In this document: positions 51,689 through 60,110 of the stretch, in pieces | Numbering within the stretch: the stretch's first letter is position 1 | Layout: every line of letters begins with the position of its first letter | Assembly (NCBI GenBank): GCA_965217265.1 | Contig: CBDCHP010000011.1 | Location: 1-64,000 of the forward strand | Direction: 5' to 3' | Source: JAGRGG01 sp965217265 | GTDB lineage: Bacteria > Pseudomonadota > Alphaproteobacteria > Geminicoccales > Geminicoccaceae | Length of the DNA: 64,000 nt | Made by a program: the position numbers and the translations under genes | The notes under the pieces: model-generated | What the model was told of the DNA's origin: nothing | Database searches by the model: none | Seen by the model: only the letters and a program-made list of their open reading frames with translations

Positions 51689-53587
51689 CTAGGCGGCGCG
51701 GACCTCGGCGAGGAAGCGGTCGACGCCCGAGTGCAGCGTCTCGGCCTGCTTGGTGAGGTTGTTGGCGGCCCCTAGAACTTGATCCGACGCCGTGCCCACG
51801 CTCTGGCTCGTCTGGGTGACGCGGGCGATGGTGTCGGAAACCTCGTTCATGTTCTTCGCGGCTTCCTCGATGTTGCGGGCGATGTTGCGCGTCGCCGCGT
51901 CCTGTTCCCCGACGGCCGTCGTGCTCGTCTTGGCGGCCGCGTTCACCTCCTGCACAAACTGGCCGATGCTGTGGATCGAGGCGACGGATTCGTCCGTCGC
52001 CGCCTGCACCTCGTTGATCTGCCGCGCGATGTCGCTGGTCGCCGACGACGTCTGCGTCGCCAGCGCCTTGACCTCCGCCGCGACCACCGCGAAGCCCTTG
52101 CCGGCGTCCCCGGCGCGGGCCGCTTCGATCGTCGCGTTGAGCGCGAGCAGGTTGGTCTGCTCGGCGATGTTCTCGATCAGGCCGATGATGGAATTGATCG
52201 TCTTGGTGGCCTCGGCCAGCTTGCGGACCTTGCCGTCGGTGTCGTTGACGACCCCGACGGTCTTCGTCGTCACCTGCATCGCCTCGCCGAGCTGACGCCC
52301 GATCTCGCCGATCGACGTCGACATCTCGGCACTCGCGGCCGCCACCAATTGCATGTTGGCCGACGCGTGCGTCGTCGCCGCCGCGACGGCCTTCGTCTGC
52401 TGCGAGGTCTCGCCCGAGTTGGCGGCCAGGACCTCCGCCGCGGCCTGCATCTCGCCCGCGGCACTGCCCAGCGTCGCGACGATCTGCGCCGACGTGCGCT
52501 CGAAACCCGCGATCAGGCCGTCGAGGGCTTGGGCGCGACATGTCTTGGCCGCGGCCGCGTCCTTGAAGGTCGTGGCGGCCCTGGCCATCGCACCGATCTC
52601 GTCGTGCCGCCCCAGCCCCGGAACCTCGGCGACGTCCTCACCCGCCGCCAACCGGCGCAAGGTGACAGCTATGGCCGTGAGCGGCCGGGTGATGCTGCGG
52701 CTCGTGAGCCAGGCCAGCAGCACGGCGACGAGCGCGACGACCGCCAAGCCGACCGTTTTCAGACGCTCGATCGAGGCCACCGCCGCCTCGCCCGCCGCAC
52801 TGATCGCCTCGTACCGGTCCGCAGCGGCCTCGCGCAGCAGGGCGATCTGCGGCTCAAGTTCGGCGAAAGCCTGGGACAGGGCGGCCGTGCGCACGCCCTT
52901 CTCGTCGACCCCGGTGACGTAGTCGTCGAAGGCTTGCCGGTAACTTAGCAGTTTATTGGCAATTTCGTCCTTGATGTCATCCGACACGTACGCCGTTGCA
53001 AGGATCGGCAGGAATCTGTCGGCTTCTTCACGCAGCGCCACGGGGTACTTGGCTTTCCCGCGCGCCATGAAATCCTTCTCGTGCCGGCGCATCGTCAGCA
53101 TCGAGGCGGTCAGGCGCGGATCGTCGATCGGCTTCAGACGATCCTCGATGTCGTGCACGGCGCGACGCAAGCCGCCGTGCAGGCCCGCGTTCTCGTCGAG
53201 GCCCAACGCCCGCTCGGTACGAACGAGTCCGGCGAAGCGGTCCAGATACGCGGTGAAGCCGCGCATCACGCCGGCCACCAAGGGCTTTTCCGCGACGTTC
53301 GCCGCCTCGTCCAGGGCCTCAAGCCCGCCGCGCACGACCGACGCCGTCTTCGCGTGGCGCTCGATGGCGGCCTCGTCACGACGCAAGCGGAATTCGTTCT
53401 CGTCGTGCCGCAACCGCAAGAGATCGACGACGGCCCGTTCGGTCAGGACGCGCTGCTGGTTGATCCGCGCGGTCGCCTCGCGGAAATCCGCCTCGCGAAG
53501 GCCGCCGACGTGATTGAGAACCCCGACCACGACGAAGCCGGCGAGAATTCGGCCGCGGATCGAAGCGACCGCGTCGAAGGGGCACAC
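51689..53587 (-). CDS. Methyl-accepting chemotaxis protein
   Basis: 632 residues from GTG 53587 (AGGGGGG upstream). A short hydrophobic N-terminal segment (ILAGFVVVGVL), a helical periplasmic domain of about 240 residues rich in Arg/Glu, TM helix TVGLAVVALVAVLLAWLTS (about residues 283-302), HAMP (RSITRPLTAIAVTLRRLAAG), then a long coiled-coil signalling domain with the hairpin tip IGLIENIAEQTNLLALNATIEAARAGD. The N-terminal TM is short, with no Lys/Arg-flanked long helix, so its membrane insertion is uncertain. It should signal to CheA/CheW. The ligand is unknown. Confidence 0.92.
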   Translation of the reverse strand: MCPFDAVASIRGRILAGFVVVGVLNHVGGLREADFREATARINQQRVLTERAVVDLLRLRHDENEFRLRRDEAAIERHAKTASVVRGGLEALDEAANVAEKPLVAGVMRGFTAYLDRFAGLVRTERALGLDENAGLHGGLRRAVHDIEDRLKPIDDPRLTASMLTMRRHEKDFMARGKAKYPVALREEADRFLPILATAYVSDDIKDEIANKLLSYRQAFDDYVTGVDEKGVRTAALSQAFAELEPQIALLREAAADRYEAISAAGEAAVASIERLKTVGLAVVALVAVLLAWLTSRSITRPLTAIAVTLRRLAAGEDVAEVPGLGRHDEIGAMARAATTFKDAAAAKTCRAQALDGLIAGFERTSAQIVATLGSAAGEMQAAAEVLAANSGETSQQTKAVAAATTHASANMQLVAAASAEMSTSIGEIGRQLGEAMQVTTKTVGVVNDTDGKVRKLAEATKTINSIIGLIENIAEQTNLLALNATIEAARAGDAGKGFAVVAAEVKALATQTSSATSDIARQINEVQAATDESVASIHSIGQFVQEVNAAAKTSTTAVGEQDAATRNIARNIEEAAKNMNEVSDTIARVTQTSQSVGTASDQVLGAANNLTKQAETLHSGVDRFLAEVRAA

Positions 53588-53665
53588 CGCACGCCCCCCT
53601 AGCCGCGCCGCCTTATTTTGTGAATAATTCGCTCAGGACGACGGCGGCACGCGGGAGGACGGGCG

Positions 53666-54412
53666 ATGCGCGATGGGATGAGCGACGCGGAACGGGCGGC
53701 GAGGGTCGATCTCGCCGCCTGCTACCGGCTCTTGCTCCTCAACCGCATGGCCGATCACATCTACACCCACGCGACGGCGCGGGTGCCGGGCGAGGAGGGG
53801 CGCTTTCTCATCAACGCCTACGGCCTGACCTGGGACGAGATCACGGCGTCCAACCTCGTCAAGATCGACGTTGATGGCGAGAAGGCGGACGTAGGACCAG
53901 AGCGGGTCAACCCGGCCGGGTTCACCATCCACAGCGCCCTCCACATGGCGCGGCACGACGCCGCTTGCGTCATCCACACCCACACCGTCGCCGGCATGGC
54001 GGTCGCGGCGCTCGAATGCGGCCTGTTGCCGCTCAGCCAGATCGCGATGCAGTACACCGGCGACGTCGCCTACCACGGCTACGAGGGCATCGCGCTCGAC
54101 CTCGACGAGCGGGAGCGCATCGTCGCCGACATGGGCGACAAGAGGTGCCTGATCCTGCGCAACCACGGCCTGCTCACCGTCGGCCGCAGCGTCGCCGAGG
54201 CCTACAGCCTGATGCACTACCTCAACCTCGCCTGCGAGGTGCAGCTGCGCGCCCAGGCGGCCGGGGCGAAGCTCACCCTCCCCCCGGGCGAGATCGAGGC
54301 CAAGGTGGCGCGACAGAGCGAGCAGATGACGCAAGGCGACGATGATTTGTCGCTTGAATGGCAGGCGCACCTGCGCCGCCTCGATAGGCTGGACCCGTTC
54401 TACAAGACGTGA
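53666..54412 (+). CDS. Class II aldolase/adducin-family protein
   Basis: 248 residues from ATG 53666 (GGGAGGA upstream). Zinc-aldolase features: LLNRMADHIYTHATARVPGE, FTIHSALHMARHDAACVIHT with the HTH pair of metal-binding His, and LRNHGLLTVGRSVAEAYSLM with the third His. These enzymes cleave or epimerise phosphorylated sugars, but many operon-linked members act on other aldols or hydroxy acids. It is the first gene of a probable three-gene operon with a Rieske oxygenase and an FAD oxidoreductase, 28 bases upstream of the former. Confidence 0.9.
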   Translation: MRDGMSDAERAARVDLAACYRLLLLNRMADHIYTHATARVPGEEGRFLINAYGLTWDEITASNLVKIDVDGEKADVGPERVNPAGFTIHSALHMARHDAACVIHTHTVAGMAVAALECGLLPLSQIAMQYTGDVAYHGYEGIALDLDERERIVADMGDKRCLILRNHGLLTVGRSVAEAYSLMHYLNLACEVQLRAQAAGAKLTLPPGEIEAKVARQSEQMTQGDDDLSLEWQAHLRRLDRLDPFYKT

Positions 54413-54440
54413 CCTGCGCCTATCCAAAGGAGGCCCCGCC

Positions 54441-55514
54441 ATGCTCGACGAGGTTTCACTCGGCCCCGCCCCGCCGGCCTGGACGCTGCCGGCGTTCGCC
54501 TACCGCGACCCGGGCCTCTACGCCGAGGAGCGGCGGCGCATCTTCGCCGCTAACTGGAGCCTGTTCGCGCGGGCCGACCAGTTGGTGCGCCCCGGCGATT
54601 ACGTCGCCGGCACGATCGCCGGTTACCCGATCCTCGTCGTGCGCGGCGGGGACGGGCGCCTCGGCGGCTTTCACAACGTCTGCCGCCACCGGGCCGCGAT
54701 GCTCGCACCCGAGGGGACGGGCCGCTTCAACGCCTCGATCCGCTGCCCCTACCACCAGTGGGCCTACGACCTCGACGGCGGCTTCAAGCGCGCGCCCGGC
54801 TTCGATGCGGCGCCGGGCGGGCTCGACCCCGCCTGCCTCGCCCTGTTCCCGATCAACGTCGATGAATGGCGCGGGCTCGTCTTCGTTCGGATCACGACGA
54901 CCGGGCCGTCCCTGCTCGACTGGCTCGGGCCGATCGACAAGATGGCGGCGCGCTATCCGCTCGATCAGCAGCGCTACTTCATGGAGAAGTCGCAGGAGGT
55001 CGCGGTCGACTGGAAGGCCTACGGCGAGAACTACCTGGAGTGCTACCACTGCCCCGGCATGCACCCGGGCCTGTGCGCCTCGCTCGACATCGAGCGCTAC
55101 ACGATCGACGTGGTCGACCCGGACGGGCTGTTCCACCTCTACGGCCCCAAGCGCGCCGGCGGCATGACCGAGGGGCTCTACTTCTACCGCTTTCCCTACC
55201 TGATGCTGAACCTCTACGAGTGGGGCTCCTCGATCGCCACCGTCGAGCCCCTGGGTCCGGGGCGGCTGCGGCACGTCAACTGGTACCTGTTCGCCGACAC
55301 CTCGCCCGAGAAGGCCGAGGCCAACCGCGCCAGCGCCGAGTGGTCGGCCCAGATCGTCGCCGAGGACATCGCCATGTGCCTCACCGTACAGCGCAACCTG
55401 GAATCCGGCGTCTACGAGCGCGGCGTGCTCTCGCCCGCGAAGGAGCACGCGGTGCGGGGCTTTCAGGACATGGTGCGCCGGGGCCTCGGCGACGCTTTGA
55501 GAGAAGAGGCATGA
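54441..55514 (+). CDS. Rieske non-heme iron oxygenase, alpha subunit
   Basis: 357 residues; near-perfect ribosome site AAAGGAGG (54426-54433) before ATG 54441. Rieske [2Fe-2S] ligands are C-x-H in NVCRHRAAML and C-x2-H in CPYHQWAYDLDG. The catalytic domain has the mononuclear iron site ENYLECYHCPGMHPGL (two His) with a later Asp. It most resembles GbcA/stachydrine demethylase-type enzymes, which oxidatively remove methyl groups from quaternary amines. No separate reductase with ferredoxin domain is adjacent, so electrons must come from elsewhere. Substrate is inferred only by similarity. Confidence 0.9.
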   Translation: MLDEVSLGPAPPAWTLPAFAYRDPGLYAEERRRIFAANWSLFARADQLVRPGDYVAGTIAGYPILVVRGGDGRLGGFHNVCRHRAAMLAPEGTGRFNASIRCPYHQWAYDLDGGFKRAPGFDAAPGGLDPACLALFPINVDEWRGLVFVRITTTGPSLLDWLGPIDKMAARYPLDQQRYFMEKSQEVAVDWKAYGENYLECYHCPGMHPGLCASLDIERYTIDVVDPDGLFHLYGPKRAGGMTEGLYFYRFPYLMLNLYEWGSSIATVEPLGPGRLRHVNWYLFADTSPEKAEANRASAEWSAQIVAEDIAMCLTVQRNLESGVYERGVLSPAKEHAVRGFQDMVRRGLGDALREEA

Positions 55515-57115
55515 AGGACTTCGACGCCATCGTCATCGGCGCCGGCCACAACGGCCTCGTCTGCGCCAACTACCTCGCCCGCTCGGGCCTCAGCGTCGCC
55601 GTTTTGGAGCGGCGCCACGTCGTCGGCGGGGCGGCGGTGACCGAGGAGATATCGCCGGGCTTCAAGGCCTCGATCTTCTCGTATCTCATGAGCCTCCTGC
55701 ACCCGCGCATCATCAACGATTTCGAGTTGAAGAAGCACGGGCTCGAAGTCCTGCCCTGCTCGGACATGGTCTCGCCCTTGGACGGCGACGACTACATCCT
55801 GTTCTCGGAGGACATCAAGAAGACGCAGGCCTCGTTCGCCAAGTTCTCCAAGCACGACGCCGAGATCTACCCCGAGTTCGACGCCTACCTGAACGAGGCG
55901 GCGAACGTCGTCCGCTCGATCCTGTGGGAAACGCCCGTCGATCCGGCCCGGCGCGACTGGAAGGGGTTCAAGGACGCGGCCGGGCTCCTCTGGCGCCAGC
56001 GCAAGGTCGGCCGCAAGCTCTACCGCATCGCCGACCTCCTCACCATGAGCGCGTACGATTTCTTAAGCGAGTGGTTCGAGGACGATCGGGTGATGGCGGT
56101 CTTGGCCTACTACGCCTCGATCGGCACCTTCGCCGGGCCGAAGTCGCCGGGCTCCGCCTACGTCATCATGCACCACGTCATGGGCGAGCACGAGGGTGCG
56201 GGAGGATGGGGCTTCATCAAGGGCGGCATGGGCAGCATCACGCAAGCCCTCGCGTCCTACGCCCAGAGTAAGGGCGTCACCATCGTCACCGACGCCGAGA
56301 TCAAGGAGATCAAGGTCAGCGGCAACCAAGCCGTCTCGGTCCTGACCGCCAACGGCGACACCTACCGCGCCCGCTCGATCGTCTCGAACGCCTCGGCCAA
56401 GGCGCTCTACCTCGACATGCTCGATCCCGCCCACGTCCCGCCCGAGGTGATGCGCGAGATCAAGGGCTACCGCACCTTCTCGACCGCGTTCAAGGCCAAC
56501 ATCGCCTGCGAGCGCCCGCCGCAGTACCGCATCCTCGACAAGGTCAGGCGGGACGGCGCGCTCGGCAACTTCGCCTACCCGACCTACATGCACATCGCCC
56601 CCGACATCGACTACCTGGAGCGCGCCTACGACGACGCCAAGCACGGCGGCTACTCCAAGCAGCCGTTCATCACGCCCGTCTGCCCCACCATCGTCGACGA
56701 CACGCTGGCCCCCGAGGGCAAGCACGTCGTCAACCTGTTCGGCGGCCACGCGCCCTACACCCTCAAGCACGCCAACTGGGACGACGAGAAGGCCAACTTC
56801 GAGAAGGTCGTCCTCGACACGATCGAGAATTTCGCGCCGGGCTTCAAGGACGACATCATCGACGTCCAGTTCCTGATCCCGCGCGACATCGAGCGCATCG
56901 TCAACCTGCCGCAGGGCCACATCTTCCACGGCGAACTCTCGACCGACCAACTCTTCTTCCAGCGCCCCGTCTCCGGCTACGCCGACTACCGCACCCCCAT
57001 CAAGGGCCTCTACGTCTGCGGCTCCTCGATGCATCCAGGGGGCGGCGTCTCCGGCATCCCCGGCCACAACGCCGCGCGCGAGGTCTTGAAGGACATGAAA
57101 CGGCGGATGGTGTGA
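55511..57115 (+). CDS. Phytoene-dehydrogenase-like FAD oxidoreductase (COG1233)
   Basis: 534 residues; ATG 55511 overlaps the oxygenase stop. FAD-binding GAGHNGLVCANYLARSGLSV with the Glu-rich LERRHVVGGAAVTEE follow-on, and a C-terminal GLYVCGSSMHPGGGVSGIPG motif characteristic of CrtI/phytoene desaturase relatives. The middle holds the substrate domain. These flavoproteins oxidise or isomerise C-C or C-N bonds; it is not in a carotenoid context here, so a role with the Rieske enzyme in amine or aromatic breakdown is more likely. The lower-GC gene on the other strand begins to converge 46 bases after its stop. Confidence 0.9.
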   Translation: MKDFDAIVIGAGHNGLVCANYLARSGLSVAVLERRHVVGGAAVTEEISPGFKASIFSYLMSLLHPRIINDFELKKHGLEVLPCSDMVSPLDGDDYILFSEDIKKTQASFAKFSKHDAEIYPEFDAYLNEAANVVRSILWETPVDPARRDWKGFKDAAGLLWRQRKVGRKLYRIADLLTMSAYDFLSEWFEDDRVMAVLAYYASIGTFAGPKSPGSAYVIMHHVMGEHEGAGGWGFIKGGMGSITQALASYAQSKGVTIVTDAEIKEIKVSGNQAVSVLTANGDTYRARSIVSNASAKALYLDMLDPAHVPPEVMREIKGYRTFSTAFKANIACERPPQYRILDKVRRDGALGNFAYPTYMHIAPDIDYLERAYDDAKHGGYSKQPFITPVCPTIVDDTLAPEGKHVVNLFGGHAPYTLKHANWDDEKANFEKVVLDTIENFAPGFKDDIIDVQFLIPRDIERIVNLPQGHIFHGELSTDQLFFQRPVSGYADYRTPIKGLYVCGSSMHPGGGVSGIPGHNAAREVLKDMKRRMV

Positions 57116-57161
57116 GGATTGTTCACAGCCATACTATCTTGGGATTGATACAGAGATCCGT

Positions 57162-59645
57162 CTAATGCCCTATGCGATCTTTGCGCCGTGCCCGGCGTAC
57201 CTTCTCGTTCTCTCTTTGATTAAAGAGCGATGGAAGATCTAGGTGGATTTGCTGTGTCGCATCAGCAAGGTTAGTTAGAGTTGCTGTATGCTGGTGATCG
57301 GTGAACCGACTATAAGGTTCACCAAGGGCCTCCCAAACCTTGTTTAGAGACCCACGAAGGAAGAGTTCGCGGCCGGTAAGAAGAATAACTGGGTTGACTG
57401 CGTGTCCGTATGCATCTGCACGACGGCCCCATTGTACCAACTTAGCTAGAAGTTGTTTCTCCGTAGCCGTAAATGTCTCCCGCAGGACCGAGACAACTAA
57501 GATGACGCTTGGTAATTTGCGACCAATCTTCATCAACTGTTCGATATCCTTAGGCTTGATTAGATCTTTGTTACCGATGGACTTCGCTTCACCAACGATA
57601 GGTTTAGGGGGCATGTCTCGGTGTGATCCCTTCTGGGAAAACCACGCGACGTAGTCAGCTTCGGCATTGATGCCGTCAAACGTCAGGTTCAAAGCCGTGG
57701 AAAAAGTCATTTCAACGTCTGGAGCGTTCACGATGTTCAAAAAACGAAGCGCCAAAAGGGCGCCATACGAACCGCGACCGTAGTCCGGCACCGAGAAAGG
57801 TCCGACGACTCGATACGCCCAGTTCTCGTTGCGGTCCTTCAATCCTGCTTGTGGGAAGGAATACGTATTCAGGCAACGCTCACAGTTGAGACTGTAGCTA
57901 ACTGTGTCCAGCCCGTGCCAGTTGATGGCTTGGCAGTTGGGGCATCGCGTCTCCAGCCCCAATCGAATGATGTTTCGTTTTGTAAAATCTTCGACGCTCA
58001 AGGCCGCTAGCGATCGCGCCTTTATCTTCTCGACTAGATTTTGCCATTCACGAATGGGAACAGTTCGCCGCTCAAACGTTTCCTCGACCGTCTCGGTTGC
58101 GTTGCTCCTACGACGCAAGCCTCCCGCCATCTTGTTCAATAATTTGATGACTTTGGGATCAGCTAAAAGATGGGCATTAATAAGACCGCCTAGGTGCTCA
58201 AGCATCTGGCGAGCGATGAAGCCTGGCTCTGACGAGCCAGCTGATATCTTCCAGCGCTCAAGCGATTGGACTATCGCCTCATCGTGACGCAAGAGCGCAA
58301 TGCTCTCCGTCCAGTCTTGATACCGCTGCCCGAACACCCAACCCTCGCTACCAATGAGTGGGTTGGGTGCGAAGAAATATCTGTGCTTGGGCCAGTGTCT
58401 GTCTTGGACGTTAAAGGGCAACGTCAGCGCGATAGAGGTAGGAAGGCTGTAGTAGGCATTCGTGCGTAGCGCGTTGACCCACCGTATCTCATGTCCTCCG
58501 AACCGAGATGCAAAAGTCGGCGTCAAAGTTCGAAAGCTCGTCGAGATTCCGTCCTGCTCGCGCACGACGAGCGTAGTCCGGCGTTCCTGGGCGGTCACGG
58601 TCAATCGCCTATTTCGCTCAATCCTTTGATTAGAGACTGGTTCCCAGATGCGGTTGCGCCAGTATTTGCAGATCAAGGCTCTTTGCGGTAACCCTGCGCA
58701 AAGCTCAGCAGCGATGTTTTGGCTTCGCTCTTCGCCAATTGATCTTGCAAATTCTAAGGTGGTGTGGTGCATGACCCCATGCGGGTTGCCCTGGAGTGGG
58801 CGGTGTTCGTCGGCGACGATCTCCTGTAAACAATCCCTCAGCGTCTCGCACCAGGGTTCGGGTACAGGAATGACCGGACGCGGCTCAAGGCGCAGATTCC
58901 AAAGATCGATCAGGTCGGTCGCGCGGGTAGGATTAAAAACGAAGAGGATAAGGTCGTCGTGCCGGCGACGTTCTACGTCAAGCCCGTGCCTCGTCGCACG
59001 CAGCGGCGTAATTGCCCCAGACTGATAGACCTTCGTCCACGTCTGCGGATCGCAGGCCGCCTTCGTGGGCTGGAACACATCGACGTATCCTTCGGAGATA
59101 TAAGCAAGGTCGCCGCCAGAGGGGTAGACTCCGAAAACCGCCTCCGCGAGCCCAGTGCCGGGCAGGCGGCGGACGAGGACAGCGTCCCTTGCCTCACGCA
59201 ACTCAAACCGTCGCTCCGTTCGATAAAGATCCTTAAATACATCGAAGACGTCCAAGCCGAACGCCGGCTCGGCCTCTTGACGGCTGCCAACTGAGGCAAA
59301 GAAATCTCGCAAGGTAACTACGTTTGGGTGCACCGGTGTGGTGATCTGGGCGTGTTGGAGACCTGCGGCTTCTAAAAGCCCTTCCTCAGCCTCAACGAAT
59401 ACGTCAGGCTCGAAGAAGTCGACGTATCCACGCGCGACCGCATAGCCTCGTGTTCGGTTTTGCGGCTCCCGCCATTCCTTCGGAGCACTGCGAAAGACCG
59501 GAATAATCGGGTTATAGAAGCCGCCCCAAAGACAAGCACATGCCCGCATGATCGCTTGGACAGACGCTAAATCATTAGGTCGGACAAGAAATCCAATGCG
59601 GGTTGGCCGCAGACGAATTGTGGCCTCAAGTTCAGTTGATTTCAT
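57162..59645 (-). CDS. Unrecognised 827-residue protein with zinc ribbon and PD-(D/E)XK-like nuclease core
   Basis: 827 residues, clearly lower in GC (about half) than its neighbours, so probably acquired by transfer. The N-terminal region (RIGFLVRPNDLASVQAIMRA, then WGGFYNPIIPVF) is well structured but unfamiliar. A four-Cys zinc ribbon is at Cys568/571 and Cys588/591 (RCPNCQ...LNCERC). Beyond it, AEADYVAWFS (Asp664) followed by KPIVGEAKSI (Glu686-x-Lys688) and a helix with IEQLMKIG fits the PD-(D/E)XK nuclease pattern, including the Asp, Glu-x-Lys and Gln positions. It has no TM or signal. ATG 59645 is six bases after the stop of an AbrB/VapB-type gene, where a toxin gene is normally found. 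A host-defence or toxin role is inference. Confidence 0.65.
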   Translation of the reverse strand: MKSTELEATIRLRPTRIGFLVRPNDLASVQAIMRACACLWGGFYNPIIPVFRSAPKEWREPQNRTRGYAVARGYVDFFEPDVFVEAEEGLLEAAGLQHAQITTPVHPNVVTLRDFFASVGSRQEAEPAFGLDVFDVFKDLYRTERRFELREARDAVLVRRLPGTGLAEAVFGVYPSGGDLAYISEGYVDVFQPTKAACDPQTWTKVYQSGAITPLRATRHGLDVERRRHDDLILFVFNPTRATDLIDLWNLRLEPRPVIPVPEPWCETLRDCLQEIVADEHRPLQGNPHGVMHHTTLEFARSIGEERSQNIAAELCAGLPQRALICKYWRNRIWEPVSNQRIERNRRLTVTAQERRTTLVVREQDGISTSFRTLTPTFASRFGGHEIRWVNALRTNAYYSLPTSIALTLPFNVQDRHWPKHRYFFAPNPLIGSEGWVFGQRYQDWTESIALLRHDEAIVQSLERWKISAGSSEPGFIARQMLEHLGGLINAHLLADPKVIKLLNKMAGGLRRRSNATETVEETFERRTVPIREWQNLVEKIKARSLAALSVEDFTKRNIIRLGLETRCPNCQAINWHGLDTVSYSLNCERCLNTYSFPQAGLKDRNENWAYRVVGPFSVPDYGRGSYGALLALRFLNIVNAPDVEMTFSTALNLTFDGINAEADYVAWFSQKGSHRDMPPKPIVGEAKSIGNKDLIKPKDIEQLMKIGRKLPSVILVVSVLRETFTATEKQLLAKLVQWGRRADAYGHAVNPVILLTGRELFLRGSLNKVWEALGEPYSRFTDHQHTATLTNLADATQQIHLDLPSLFNQRENEKVRRARRKDRIGH

Positions 59646-59651
59646 AATACG

Positions 59652-59888
59652 CTACCGCAGCGCCCGAGCGCGATCGGCGAGGAAATCGTCCACCGACGCG
59701 CCCGGCTTGCCCTCGACGAGCCGACGGCTCATCGCCTGCGCGCGCGCCACGACTCGATCCACCGTCCGCAGCACGATGGCGTCGCCGCCGTCCTCGACGA
59801 TCACTTCGCCGCCGTGGGCGAGGCCGTGGCGCGCGCGGAGTTCGGCCGGCAGGCTCACCCGCCCGTCGGGCATGACCTTGATCCGCAT
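59652..59888 (-). CDS. AbrB/VapB-type antitoxin-like DNA-binding protein
   Basis: 78 residues. The swapped-hairpin AbrB/MazE domain is at residues 1-45 (MRIKVMPDGRVSLPAELRAR, HGGEVIVEDGGDAIVLRTVD), followed by a helical tail ending ASVDDFLADRARALR, similar to the toxin-binding tails of VapB antitoxins. Ribosome site AAAAGGA sits nine bases before ATG 59888. GC is as high as in the chromosome. No VapC-like PIN gene follows; instead the lower-GC 827-residue gene starts six bases after its stop. The palindromic repeat copy I begins only 20 bases upstream of the ATG, leaving little room for a promoter. Confidence 0.85.
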   Translation of the reverse strand: MRIKVMPDGRVSLPAELRARHGLAHGGEVIVEDGGDAIVLRTVDRVVARAQAMSRRLVEGKPGASVDDFLADRARALR

Positions 59889-59907
59889 GACAATCGGTCC
59901 TTTTCGT

Positions 59908-60051
59908 ACGCTTCGCGTGCGCTGCCGCGCAGGCTTCTTTTTCTTTTTTTAACTTTGTCCGAGGCAAGCTTCGACGTTGAAGCCAATCTCCAACGACAAG
60001 TAGCAAAAAAGAAAGAAAGAAAGCCCGCGCGGCGAGCGCACGCGAAGCGTT
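59908..60051. repeat. Palindromic terminator-like repeat, copy I (reverse), between divergent genes
   Basis: Arms ACGCTTCGCGTGCGCTGCCG and AGCGCACGCGAAGCGTT; T-tract CTTCTTTTTCTTTTTTT; core CGTTGAAGCCAATCTCCAAC then GACAAGTAGCAAAAAAG, nearly the same as copy F. Unlike the other copies it lies between two gene starts (abrB-like on the minus strand, mlaE on the plus strand), where a terminator is unexpected. It may therefore hold a promoter, or the neighbouring genes may have been rearranged. Confidence 0.88.
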
Positions 60052-60110
60052 CACGCAAGCCCCCAACCCCTTCCCCCAACACCCTACCGCTTAAGCTAGA
60101 CGGTGCCGCC

